A stretch of DNA of 37,447 nucleotides from Thermodesulfovibrionia bacterium (GCA_020057065.1 JAGVGM010000094.1:1-37447); one strand, 5' to 3'; counted from the stretch's first letter, positions 1 through 10,296 are shown. Notes: a model not told the origin generated them from the sequence alone. A program made the numbers and translations.

Positions 1-2740
1 GGATGGCTGGTATGGAGAAAAGTTCAAGCACGTACTGGAGTCTCTTGGTTTTACTGTAGTCAATATTGAATTCGGCAAATGGAAGATGCTCAGGAATATC
101 ACCGTCCACGCAAAGAAAACAATCGGGACTGATAAAGATGTAAACATAGAAGCCGCAAAGAAACTACTCCGTGATAATATGGTAGACGAGTCTGAAAGTG
201 AAGAGCGCATGTGGGAATTGTGGTGTAATAATTTTGAAACTGCACTAACAAAGATAGAATTTATTGCTGAAGCTACAGGCAATGACAAGGCTGTTTCTAA
301 AGAAGTCATCGAGGAGCCAGTCGCTGGAGAAAAGACAGGCGGAATTGCAGGAATAGTTTTCAGCAAAGACAGGGCTATGCAGCTTGATGCGCTTATCAGG
401 TCTTATGATCTTTACTGCAAAGACAAAGAGAATGTTGACTTTAAGATTATCTACAAATCATCAAATGGTTTCCATAATAGTTTATATGCAAAACTCATTT
501 CAAATTATAAATCGGTAGAATTTATCGAAGAAAAAGACTTTAAGCAAGATTTGCTTTCCTGTCTGAAAGATTATCCATATGTGCTTTTCATGGTTGATGA
601 CAATATTTTCATCCGGGACTTCTGCATGTCGGATGCAATCGGGGCGTTGTCAATTGCACAGGATGCACTCGGTTTTTCCCTGCGTTTAGGGACAAATATA
701 AGCTATAACTACCCGGCAGACACAGCGCAAAGCCCGCCTGCTTTTTTAAGTCTTGATGAAAACATTCTCAAATTCGACTGGACAGAATCCAGCGGATATT
801 TCGCATATCCTCTTGAGATCTCAAGCTCTGTTTACAGGACAAAAGATTTGATAGATATGCTGAGAGAAATGGATGTTAGAAATCCAAATACCCTCGAATC
901 AGAGCTCGCAAAGAACAGGAACAGATATGTTCCGGACAAAAAATACCTCCTCTGCTTCAATCATTCTGTTGCGTTCTGCAACCCGGCCAATATCGTGCAG
1001 GAGGTATTTAAAGACAACAGAAAAGGAAATTCAAAAGAATATTCCCCTGATAATCTTGCAAAGTTGTTCGATGAAGGATATTCCGTAGATATCCATAACT
1101 ACATAAATCTTTTACCTGAATCGTGTCATAAGGAAATGAAGTATGATCTTATAAAAGTTATCGATGGAAATTCCAGAAGGCTTTCGGACAGCAAGATATA
1201 CTACGAAACTCAAGACATTGAGCAGCTCGGCTTTGACAACAGCAACTCTGACATAAACGGAGAAGCCGCGCTGCTGCCTCACTTAATCAACCCCGGCGAC
1301 GTAGTTTTTGACGTCGGAGCTGATCAAGGCGAATGGAGCAGAAAGATATTAGCTGTTCAGCCAAGCGTTTCTTTGTATGCATTCGAGCCGGTCGAGTTGA
1401 CATTTAATACGCTTAAGGAAAACATGGCCGACACCGAAGCTAATATTTATAACATTGCTTTATCCAGACGGAGCGGCAAAAAGACATTTTACCATTATAA
1501 CCAGTCAAACCAATTAGCGAGGATGTCCACATTCTATCGCAGAAACAGCGTTGAAGAGAGTCTGAATATGCTACCCATCCTTGTGCAGATAAGTACGAAA
1601 AGTTTATCTTCATTTTGCAAAAGCCATGGCATCGATAAGATAAATTTCCTGAAAATAGATACTGAAGGCGCCGAGCTTGACGTTTTAAAGGGAGCGGCAT
1701 CCCTTCTTCGGAGCAATAAGATTGAGACAATTCAGTTTGAATACGGCGGCGCATATACTGATGCGGGCACAACATTGAAAGAGATATGCGCCCTTCTCAC
1801 GCAATACGGCTATATTATTTTTAGAATCTTGCCTGACGGGCTGGCCTATATTCATTCATGGCATGATTCCCTCGAAAATTACCGCTATTCAAATTATCTT
1901 GCTGTTTCAAGACATGTACTAAAAGATCACCTTTCTGTAAATAAGTCTTTTTTTAAAGCTTGGGAGTCTCATGAAAATGATTATCTTTTTGTCTCGATTT
2001 ATATGGCAGTGTATAATTCCGAAAAATATCTTGCCCAAACACTCGATTCAATATTGAATCAGACATTTCAGGGTCTTGAGCTGGTCATAGCCGATGATGG
2101 GTCTTCGGACAATTCTTTAGACATTCTTAAACAATATGCTTCGAGTGATAAGAGGATCAAACTGCTTAAGCTGAAGCATTCAGGTGTCGTAACTGCCCGA
2201 AACAAGGCAATAAAGAAATGCAACCCCAAATCAAAATATCTTATGAACCATGACAGCGATGACATATCTTTGCCGGATAAAATAGAAAATCTCGTTGAAT
2301 ATCTTGAAATGCACCCGGAGATTTCTGTTGCAGGATGCTTTGCTGAATATTTTGATGACGAAGGAAATATAAAAGGCCAGCCGCCTATCGAGTGGAAGCC
2401 TGAAAGGATACGCGAAACATTCGGCAGCATGAATTCAATGATTCACAGCGCATCGCTGATGCGCAGGGAGGTGGTCGAGAAGATCGGCGGCTATAACGAG
2501 GAATTTCCCGTTGCTCAGGATTATGACTTTTTTGCAAGGGCTCTTATGGCCGGCTTCGAGATGGCGAATATTCCCGAAGTGCTCCATAAGATTCGTTTGC
2601 ACCCGGAAAGTATAGGAAGCTCAAAAACTGAGTTGCAGAATGAGTTGGCAAAGAAAGTGCGGGAGAATTATAATAGCGCAATGAAGGATATGACTACAGA
2701 TGTCTTCATCAAGAGTTCAGATATAGGTGCTGAGGATTGA
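1..2740 (+). CDS. Multidomain glycosyltransferase/FkbM methyltransferase/GT2 protein, 5'-truncated by window edge
   Basis: The reading frame is open from base 2, so the ATG at 86 is probably internal and the gene begins before the window. The residues before that ATG (DGWYGEKFKHVLESLGF) look like the tail of a SAM-methyltransferase-like domain. Counting from the Met at 86, residues ~88-345 form a GT-A-like domain (FSKDR start, VDDN as a possible metal-binding DxD near 170). Residues ~380-625 are an FkbM-type methyltransferase (VVFDVGADQGEWS at ~406; FLKIDTEGAELDVLKGA at ~521). Residues ~638-860 are a GT2 domain (VIADDGSSDNS, then HDSDD near 722). It likely acts in the cytoplasm on surface glycans or glycoproteins; substrates are unknown. 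The stop overlaps the next gene by 4 bases. The FSKDR domain recurs in the next protein, so the two genes share building blocks. Confidence 0.88.
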   Translation, partial: DGWYGEKFKHVLESLGFTVVNIEFGKWKMLRNITVHAKKTIGTDKDVNIEAAKKLLRDNMVDESESEERMWELWCNNFETALTKIEFIAEATGNDKAVSKEVIEEPVAGEKTGGIAGIVFSKDRAMQLDALIRSYDLYCKDKENVDFKIIYKSSNGFHNSLYAKLISNYKSVEFIEEKDFKQDLLSCLKDYPYVLFMVDDNIFIRDFCMSDAIGALSIAQDALGFSLRLGTNISYNYPADTAQSPPAFLSLDENILKFDWTESSGYFAYPLEISSSVYRTKDLIDMLREMDVRNPNTLESELAKNRNRYVPDKKYLLCFNHSVAFCNPANIVQEVFKDNRKGNSKEYSPDNLAKLFDEGYSVDIHNYINLLPESCHKEMKYDLIKVIDGNSRRLSDSKIYYETQDIEQLGFDNSNSDINGEAALLPHLINPGDVVFDVGADQGEWSRKILAVQPSVSLYAFEPVELTFNTLKENMADTEANIYNIALSRRSGKKTFYHYNQSNQLARMSTFYRRNSVEESLNMLPILVQISTKSLSSFCKSHGIDKINFLKIDTEGAELDVLKGAASLLRSNKIETIQFEYGGAYTDAGTTLKEICALLTQYGYIIFRILPDGLAYIHSWHDSLENYRYSNYLAVSRHVLKDHLSVNKSFFKAWESHENDYLFVSIYMAVYNSEKYLAQTLDSILNQTFQGLELVIADDGSSDNSLDILKQYASSDKRIKLLKLKHSGVVTARNKAIKKCNPKSKYLMNHDSDDISLPDKIENLVEYLEMHPEISVAGCFAEYFDDEGNIKGQPPIEWKPERIRETFGSMNSMIHSASLMRREVVEKIGGYNEEFPVAQDYDFFARALMAGFEMANIPEVLHKIRLHPESIGSSKTELQNELAKKVRENYNSAMKDMTTDVFIKSSDIGAED

Positions 2741-5700
2741 ATCCAAATAAATATCAAAGAGTCGATAATATGACACATCTAAAACTGCATCTCGGCTGCG
2801 GTCATATTAGAATAGATGGTTTTGTTAATGTTGACATTGACCCGCAGGTGCCTGCTGTGGATCTTGTTGATAATATTGGAGAACTTTCCCGGTTTTCTTC
2901 TAACAGCGCATCAACAATATATGCATGCCATGTAATGGAACATTTTTCCACTAATGAAGTATTGCCTGTATTACTTCGCTGGTATGATGTGTTAGAACCG
3001 GACGGTGAACTGCGGATATCTGTCCCTGATATTGATAGAATAGTAAAAATTTATTCAAAGAATTGGGAACATTTTCAGACACCGCCCAACACGCCCTGGA
3101 TAGGATTAATCTATGGAGGACAAGGCGATCAATACGATTTTCACAAAACAGGATTCAATTTTGTCTATTTAAAACATTTATTAGAGCAGGCAGGTTTTAC
3201 TGATATAGAGGAATATCCTCACTCACCTCATTGGTTAGGGATCGAGGATGCGTCACTTGCCAATGCACCGTTTAATGAATATTTAAGTCTCAACATTAAA
3301 GCAAAAAAACCTCACTCTCTTTCAAATCTTGGCAAGACTTCAAGTGAGTCTCTCTCTATCCTCCATACTGTCGAATTTTACTACCCCCATATTGGAGGCG
3401 CAGAAATAGTAGTTCAGCAAATATCTGAACGCCTTGCAAGACGGGGACACCGTGTCGAAGTGGCAACCACAAAACTTTCTGACCGCAGTTTTAAACAACT
3501 CAATGAAGTGTTAATTCATGAATTTGAAGTGAGCGGCAATATTGCAAATAGTATTAACGGCTATGATATTCAGCGTTATCAGCATTTTTTGATTAACCAC
3601 CCGTCAGACGTGATGATGAACTATGCTGCCCAGCAGTGGGCGACAGACCTCGCCTTTGATGTCATTGATAAAACAAAATATCGCAGGGCCAATATCATAG
3701 CACCATGTGGCTACTCTGCGCTGATAGATAGTAAAACTCTTCGTTGGAAAGAATGTGAGCATTATTTTAACAGCATTATCCCGAAAGTCATTCCTCTATA
3801 TGATGCCGCAATTTACCATTCTGCCTTATACAAGGATTATAGATACGCGCAAGAACACGGTTTTACAAATAGTATTGTTATTCCAAATGGGGTTGATGAG
3901 AAAGAGTTTACAGATGAGCCTAAAATAAACTTCCGCCATAAATACGGTATAAAAACTAAATTTTACGGCCTTTGTGTTGCAAACTTTTATGGCGGTAAAG
4001 GGCAGGACAGGGTTGTCGAGTGCGTCCGCAAAATGAGTCGAGCTGATTTCACGATGGTATTGATCGGAAAAGAAGGAGATGAACTGCAAAATCTGAAAAA
4101 ACAGGCTGAAGGCTTAAATATTCTTTTCTGCGTTAATATCCCTCGTGAAGATACTATAGCGGCCTATCACGAGGCCGACATATTCCTCTTTGGCTCATAT
4201 ATAGAAGCATCCCCTCTTGTAATTATCGAAGCAAAAGCCTCAAGAACACCCTTTGTCTCCACTGATTGCGGTAATGTCCGGGAATGGAAAGGCGGCATTG
4301 TCTGCGAGCCGGAGGAGATGGCTGCAAATGTAAACAGGATTCTTGACGACGAAGGCTTCAGGAAACAGCTTGCCCATGAAGGCAGGAAGGAATGGAAAGA
4401 TAAACTCACATGGGAATCGGTTGTAGACAGGTATGAAGACCTTTATCTGAAAAAACACCATGAGAAAACCGGACATGAAAAAAGTCTGCATGAAATTGCA
4501 ACGCCGTTAAAATCGTCTGTCACGGGAGTGATTTTCAGCAAAGACCGTCCCCTTCAGCTCGACGCCACTATCAGGTCCTTTCTCTTTCATTGCTGCGATG
4601 CAAATATTGTTGACCTTAAGGTGCTTTACACAACATCAAGCGCAATGCAGCAGGAATTATATGCAGAACTTATAAAGGATTATCCTTCTGTCAGGTTTGT
4701 TAAAGAACAGAACTTCAGGAATGATTTATTATCCTTGCTGAACAGTTCAGATTATATTTTGTTTTTGGTTGATGACAATATCTTTGTTCGGGACTTCAAG
4801 GTCATTGATGTTATAAACAGCTTATCTGATAATTCTGACGCACTCGGCTTTTCTCTCAGACTCGGCAGGAACACAACTTACTGTTACCCCCTCGATAAGG
4901 AACAGCGCCTTCCGGATATTAAACCACTGGAGAAAGCCGGTCAAATCAAATATGACTGGACTACTGCAGAGTATGACTTCGGCTATCCGCTTGAAGTTTC
5001 AAGCTCAGTCTATAGAACAAAGGATATACTGCCGTTTATTTCCGGTCTTCCTTTTTTAAATCCTAACAGTCTTGAAGGATATATGGCAGAGAATGCACAT
5101 TCCTTTAAAATAGCCAATCCTTTGCTGCTTTGCTTTGACCGTTCCATTACATTCTGCGTGCCGCTCAATAAGGTTCAGAACATTGCTGCTGCGAATCGCA
5201 CAAGCAGTAACCCGGCATACAGCCCCGAAAATCTTGTAAAAATATTCAGCGACGGCAATCGGATTGATGTTTCTTCATATAATAATTTTTCGCCGAATGC
5301 ATGTCATCAGGAAGTTGGACTGAAACTTCTTCAGCCTGCTGAAAAGATTGCAATAAGCCGGCCTCTCGTCTCGGTCATAATCCCCTGCTACAATCAGGCG
5401 CAATACTTATCCGAAGCTGTTGAAAGCGTTGTTGCCCAGACATATACAAACTGGGAATGCATTATCGTCAACGACGGCAGCCCCGACAACACCTCTGATG
5501 TTGCAAAAGAACTGATCGCCAGGTATTCCGGCAGGCAGATGCGTTTGCTTGAAAAACCCAATGGGGGCCTTGCTGCTGCAAGAAATTCCGGCATACGGAG
5601 CTCTAAAGGCATATACTGGCTTCCTCTGGATGCAGATGACAGGATAGCCCCCTCGTTCATGGATAAGACCGTCAGATATATGGAAGAACATCCTGAGATC

Positions 5701-8700
5701 GGGTTTGTCTATTCCAATATCCAGCATTTCGGGCTTGAGCATAACATCTTCCTGTATCCTGATTTTGAATCAGACACTTTAGTATATGGAGATAACATAG
5801 TTTCCGTATGCTCCCTTGTCAGGAAGAAGGTGTGGGAAGAGGTCGGTGGTTACAATCAGGACATGCGGGAAGGTTATGAGGACTGGGATTTCTGGATAGG
5901 CTGTGTTGAAAAAGGATGGCAGGGCTATCGCATCCCCGATCCTCTGTTCCTTTATCGAAAGAAAGAGCAGTCCATGCTTAAGGACGCGACAAAGAAACGT
6001 CAAAAGCTGATCTCTCGAATTATTCTGAATCATCCTGCATTATATGGAGAACGCAGATGCCGAATTGCTGAACTCACCCTTGATAATAAAAGTACGGATG
6101 CAATAACTTTAAACGTCTTGATAATATGCAATCATTTCTGGCCGTCTACAGATTTATTGGGCGTCGTCGCAGAAAATATCGGCTTAAGGTTCATAAGAGA
6201 GGGATATAATGTAGATGTTGCAACATTCGATGCCCCCGGACGGTCTTCTTACCCTCATAGAGGAATGAATATTATTGTTCTCAATCAAGGGCACTCATGG
6301 CCGCATATGACCCCAGTATGTTTTTCCCAATTAAGAGATCGCATTCTTTCGGGAAAGTATAAGGCATGTATTCTTCTCAGCTATCCTGATGACCTGACTA
6401 TCTGGGCTATCGAGGATATGCCTATGCCTTTGGTAAGCAACGTTCTGATTCTGCCTGCCTTCATCTCTGACAGCGACAAGCAGTTACTGTTTAATCCGGA
6501 ATTCGTTAAAAGATTTCCTTCCATCCTGAAAAAGGCGGCAGCAGTGATCACGCTTTCAAGTTATGATGAAGAAATGCAATTTTACAAGAAAGAGGGCATA
6601 GCAACAATCCGCATTCCTTCCATTGTTATGATGAGGAGAGATCTTAGCGGACAAGGCATGGCAATGGGTGTCCCTGATGTCAGCGCTGAGGGAATGTTAC
6701 ATTTACACAATGTTATCGCTCCCTTTTTACAGGATGGAACCCGCTCACATACCTTTAACATGCAGGCCTCTCTCGTATCCGTTATCATCCCTTGCTACAA
6801 TCAGGCGCAATACCTTCCGGAAGCTGTCGAGAGCGTAGTTAATCAAACCTATCAAAACTGGGAATGCATAATCGTCAATGACGGTAGCCCTGATAATACC
6901 AGTGATGTAACAAGGGAGCTTATCGCGAAATACCCCGATAATAAAATCATTTTACTCGAAAAACCAAACGGCGGGCTTGCCGACGCTCGAAATTTCGGCA
7001 TACGGCATTCAAAAGGCAAATACATCCTGCCGCTCGATTCAGACGATTTTATGAAGCCCGAGAGAATAGAGAAGATGGTTGCATTGCTGGAGTCTGATAA
7101 GGGAATTGCTATCGCATACACTGATGCGGCCCACTTCGGCAGCGTCAATAAGATAGTAAATGAATGTGAATATGATTTTGGAAGGCTTCGGTTCGAAAAC
7201 CATCTCAATTATTCTTCCATGTACCGTCGAGAGGCATGGGATGCTGCAGGCGGATACAACACAAATATGAAAAAGGGGTATGAAGACTGGGATTTCTGGA
7301 TTTCATGCGGCGAGAAGGGTTTTTATGGGAAAAGAATCCCCGAACCTTTGCTTATGTACCGTGTTAAAGAGAGCAGCATGTATACGGAAGCTCTTGAGTC
7401 CCACGATGAGTTGGTTGCGCGGATTATTTTAAACCATCCCCTTTTATATGAAGAAAAGGATGTTGCCGCTGCCAAAGCAAAGCTTGGCATTGCGGATTCT
7501 AATTCAGGTGCAGTATCTGTCGCCAGCTCGTCAGGCGGAACGCATGAAGACATCGGAAGCAAAATAAGCAATGCGCTTTCAACTATCTCTTCATCAGCGG
7601 GGAAAACAGACAGCATGCCGTCCCAGGTGCATTTTTTGATGAATGACAGGTGTAATGCCAAGTGCATAATGTGCGGCGGTGATTACTTCAGAAGCAAGAG
7701 CGGCAGAACCATTACTTTAGAGAAGTTCAAAATTATGGCTTCAAACCTGCGTCTTCAACATTTCGGAAGCGTCGTCTTTGCCGGCGCAGGAGACCCCCTA
7801 CTGAACCTTGAACTAATCCCGATAATACAATTCGTGAGGAAGACGTATCCCCATCTCAGCATATCCATCACCACCAACGGCATAGCGCTTACTGAAAAAA
7901 TCTCAAAACTCCTGGTTGAAAATAATGTCAACTCTATCAATATATCAATAAATGCAGCCACAAGAAAAACATACAGAAGGATTATGCAGGTTGATTGTTT
8001 TGACAAGGTCTGCGCCAATGTCAGGGAACTGGTCAGGATAAGGGACAAAGCTCATCAATCCATGCGGGTGCAACTTTCAAGCGCAATAAACAGGCTTAAT
8101 ATTGAAGAAGTGCCGGAATTGGTAGAACTGGGCAGGGATATCGGAATTGACAGTATAAACCTGATGTACTGTCGTTTTTATCCTGAAAATATTCGCAATT
8201 TGAACATAGAAATGACCGAGAACAGCTTAAATAACAACGACTCGCTTTTCTATCATCAGGAACTTTCAGACCTGATGATAGAAAAATCTGAAATACTGGC
8301 CAATAATTATCGAATCGGCTTCACCCATGAGCCTCTTTTCAGGAAGAATGCCCTGCCGAAGCCCTGCACATGGCATTTTAATGAAATAATGATCGGTTTT
8401 GTCGGCGAGGTTTATCCTTGCGGAGGCTCTGAAGTCCACTTCAAGGAAAAAGTAGAAACAGGCATCTACAATTTTGGGAATGTTCTTAAAGAGCCGCTTG
8501 AGGCTATATGGAATAATGAACAATACCGGGCATTGCGAATATCTTCAATGCAGGATGGGCCATGCCTCATACCTGAGTGCAGATACTGTGCAAACATAAT
8601 GAGTCCGAACAACGTCAAATCGCATATTATGGACTGGGATGAGAAGCCGTGCGATGTCGTGGAGACAGGCCCGTCAAAGCCCCTTGTCTCTGTAATAGTC

Positions 8701-10296
8701 CCCACATACAACCGTCCTGAGATGCTTGTGGAAACATTAAGAAGCATCCTGGACCAGATATACAAGAACATAGAGATCATCGTTGTAAACGATGCAGGCG
8801 CCGACGTCGAAGGTTTGGTGCAGGGCTTGAACCGGAGCAATAACATCAGATATATCAGGCATACTGAAAATGAAGGTCTTGCAGCCTCAAGAAACACTGG
8901 CCTTAAGGCTGCAAAGGGGAAATACATCGCCTATCTCGATGACGATGATATTTATTATCCCGACCATATCGAAACGCTTGTCAGAATCCTTGAGACAAGT
9001 GATCATAAGGTTGCATATACTGATGCCCTGAGAGCATATCAGGAAATACGGGACGGCAGATATATAACTGTAAAAAAGGAAATAGCGAACACTTCTGATT
9101 TTAATTGTGACCGAATATTACTTGAGAATTATATTCCTGTGCTTTGTTTCATGCATGAAAAATCCTGTATTGACGAAGTAGGGGAGTTTGACGAAACCCT
9201 CGGCGCGCATGAAGACTGGGATTTATGGATGAGGATGTCAAGAAAGTTCAGGATCGCGCATATTAAGAAGGTTACCTGTGAATTTTCATGGAGACAGGAT
9301 GCTTCAACATTAACATTTCGCAATATAGATATTATGGATGCCACCCGGCAGACTGTATTCCAGCGAGGCCTGGCGTTACAGGAGAAAGGGTCCGGCAAGG
9401 TCAATATCCCCTCAACCACCCTCTGCTGTATCGACTGCTACAATCATCAACTTTCGATAAGGGCGCTGGAGTACAGCATGCGCCAATGCGGTTTTGACAG
9501 GGTTGTGTTCTTTACCGACAGGGAATTTGATCTTGAAGAGATTGAAGTGGTTAAAATCCCTACGATAACGACCAAACAGCAGTATTCGTGGTTTGTGCTG
9601 AAGGAATTGAATAAACACGTACATACTGATTTTGTCCTGATGGTGCAGTATGACGGGTTCATAATCAACCCTGAGGCCTGGACGTCTGAATTCCAGAAAT
9701 ACGATTATACAGGCGCAAAATGGCATTGGTACAATGACGGCTATAACGTCGGCAACGGCGGGTTTTCACTGCGTTCAAAACGGCTTTTACAGTCATTAGA
9801 CGATACAGTAAATAATAACGGGATCTCTATGGATTCCGACTCCTTAACCTACGGTGAAGACTCTTTTATCTGCAGGACCTATCGGGGGCTGCTTGAGGAT
9901 AAATACAGCATTAAATTTGCTCCGGAGTTTATAGCAGATAGATTTTCTTATGAACGATCAGAGCCTGTTGGAAGACCCTTCGGTTTTCACGGTCTTTTTA
10001 ATATGTGGCGCTATATAACACCTGAATATCTGACAGATTTTGTTAATACTCTTTCTCCACATACATTAAAATCAATAGAGGCGCTTGAGCTCGGAGTAAA
10101 TTATCATAATGCCGGGCGTTTAAAAGAAGCGGAAACAGTATACCGCAAGATACTGGAATTTCATCCGGACCATCAGGAAGCGCTTTCCATGCTTAAGACG
10201 CTCAAGCAGCCGGTTCAAACAAAAACCAAAACAGGAAGAAATGATCCTTGCCACTGCGGGAGCGGTAGAAAATACAAAAAGTGCTGCGGAGCTTAA
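2737..10296 (+). CDS. Giant multidomain glycan protein: methyltransferase, GT4, GT2s, radical SAM/SPASM, DUF5672, TPR, SEC-C
   Basis: A 2519-residue uninterrupted frame. Approximate domains: 12-190 SAM methyltransferase (LHLGCG); 206-578 GT4, with VIPNGVDEKEF and an E-x7-E-like region (EASPLVIIEAKA); 592-865 GT-A-like FSKDR domain (VDDN ~678); 875-1105 GT2 (VNDGSPDN, LDADD); 1125-1305 what looks like only the N-terminal half of a GT4; 1345-1570 second GT2, close copy of the first; 1629-1960 radical SAM (C1639-x3-C-x2-C) with a Cys-rich SPASM-like tail; 1982-2210 third GT2 (LDDDD); 2227-2440 DUF5672-like; 2447-2485 TPR; 2500-2519 SEC-C (NDPCHCGSGRKYKKCC). I chose the TTG at 2737 because AGGTG (2725-2729) lies 7 bases upstream and it overlaps the previous stop as TTGA. 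ATG 2770 is an alternative. Domain calls are by motif; product and order of action are unknown. Confidence 0.9.
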   Translation: MNPNKYQRVDNMTHLKLHLGCGHIRIDGFVNVDIDPQVPAVDLVDNIGELSRFSSNSASTIYACHVMEHFSTNEVLPVLLRWYDVLEPDGELRISVPDIDRIVKIYSKNWEHFQTPPNTPWIGLIYGGQGDQYDFHKTGFNFVYLKHLLEQAGFTDIEEYPHSPHWLGIEDASLANAPFNEYLSLNIKAKKPHSLSNLGKTSSESLSILHTVEFYYPHIGGAEIVVQQISERLARRGHRVEVATTKLSDRSFKQLNEVLIHEFEVSGNIANSINGYDIQRYQHFLINHPSDVMMNYAAQQWATDLAFDVIDKTKYRRANIIAPCGYSALIDSKTLRWKECEHYFNSIIPKVIPLYDAAIYHSALYKDYRYAQEHGFTNSIVIPNGVDEKEFTDEPKINFRHKYGIKTKFYGLCVANFYGGKGQDRVVECVRKMSRADFTMVLIGKEGDELQNLKKQAEGLNILFCVNIPREDTIAAYHEADIFLFGSYIEASPLVIIEAKASRTPFVSTDCGNVREWKGGIVCEPEEMAANVNRILDDEGFRKQLAHEGRKEWKDKLTWESVVDRYEDLYLKKHHEKTGHEKSLHEIATPLKSSVTGVIFSKDRPLQLDATIRSFLFHCCDANIVDLKVLYTTSSAMQQELYAELIKDYPSVRFVKEQNFRNDLLSLLNSSDYILFLVDDNIFVRDFKVIDVINSLSDNSDALGFSLRLGRNTTYCYPLDKEQRLPDIKPLEKAGQIKYDWTTAEYDFGYPLEVSSSVYRTKDILPFISGLPFLNPNSLEGYMAENAHSFKIANPLLLCFDRSITFCVPLNKVQNIAAANRTSSNPAYSPENLVKIFSDGNRIDVSSYNNFSPNACHQEVGLKLLQPAEKIAISRPLVSVIIPCYNQAQYLSEAVESVVAQTYTNWECIIVNDGSPDNTSDVAKELIARYSGRQMRLLEKPNGGLAAARNSGIRSSKGIYWLPLDADDRIAPSFMDKTVRYMEEHPEIGFVYSNIQHFGLEHNIFLYPDFESDTLVYGDNIVSVCSLVRKKVWEEVGGYNQDMREGYEDWDFWIGCVEKGWQGYRIPDPLFLYRKKEQSMLKDATKKRQKLISRIILNHPALYGERRCRIAELTLDNKSTDAITLNVLIICNHFWPSTDLLGVVAENIGLRFIREGYNVDVATFDAPGRSSYPHRGMNIIVLNQGHSWPHMTPVCFSQLRDRILSGKYKACILLSYPDDLTIWAIEDMPMPLVSNVLILPAFISDSDKQLLFNPEFVKRFPSILKKAAAVITLSSYDEEMQFYKKEGIATIRIPSIVMMRRDLSGQGMAMGVPDVSAEGMLHLHNVIAPFLQDGTRSHTFNMQASLVSVIIPCYNQAQYLPEAVESVVNQTYQNWECIIVNDGSPDNTSDVTRELIAKYPDNKIILLEKPNGGLADARNFGIRHSKGKYILPLDSDDFMKPERIEKMVALLESDKGIAIAYTDAAHFGSVNKIVNECEYDFGRLRFENHLNYSSMYRREAWDAAGGYNTNMKKGYEDWDFWISCGEKGFYGKRIPEPLLMYRVKESSMYTEALESHDELVARIILNHPLLYEEKDVAAAKAKLGIADSNSGAVSVASSSGGTHEDIGSKISNALSTISSSAGKTDSMPSQVHFLMNDRCNAKCIMCGGDYFRSKSGRTITLEKFKIMASNLRLQHFGSVVFAGAGDPLLNLELIPIIQFVRKTYPHLSISITTNGIALTEKISKLLVENNVNSINISINAATRKTYRRIMQVDCFDKVCANVRELVRIRDKAHQSMRVQLSSAINRLNIEEVPELVELGRDIGIDSINLMYCRFYPENIRNLNIEMTENSLNNNDSLFYHQELSDLMIEKSEILANNYRIGFTHEPLFRKNALPKPCTWHFNEIMIGFVGEVYPCGGSEVHFKEKVETGIYNFGNVLKEPLEAIWNNEQYRALRISSMQDGPCLIPECRYCANIMSPNNVKSHIMDWDEKPCDVVETGPSKPLVSVIVPTYNRPEMLVETLRSILDQIYKNIEIIVVNDAGADVEGLVQGLNRSNNIRYIRHTENEGLAASRNTGLKAAKGKYIAYLDDDDIYYPDHIETLVRILETSDHKVAYTDALRAYQEIRDGRYITVKKEIANTSDFNCDRILLENYIPVLCFMHEKSCIDEVGEFDETLGAHEDWDLWMRMSRKFRIAHIKKVTCEFSWRQDASTLTFRNIDIMDATRQTVFQRGLALQEKGSGKVNIPSTTLCCIDCYNHQLSIRALEYSMRQCGFDRVVFFTDREFDLEEIEVVKIPTITTKQQYSWFVLKELNKHVHTDFVLMVQYDGFIINPEAWTSEFQKYDYTGAKWHWYNDGYNVGNGGFSLRSKRLLQSLDDTVNNNGISMDSDSLTYGEDSFICRTYRGLLEDKYSIKFAPEFIADRFSYERSEPVGRPFGFHGLFNMWRYITPEYLTDFVNTLSPHTLKSIEALELGVNYHNAGRLKEAETVYRKILEFHPDHQEALSMLKTLKQPVQTKTKTGRNDPCHCGSGRKYKKCCGA

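Noticed and set aside
86-88. ATG at 86 as the true start of the first gene
   Set aside because: The frame is open to the window edge and the upstream residues look like a methyltransferase tail, so the gene is cut by the window.
7323-7667. Minus-strand open frames under the giant gene (also at 8466-8927 and 11017-11400)
   Set aside because: They mirror strongly coding plus-strand sequence, have no recognisable domain and no ribosome-binding site; treated as shadows.
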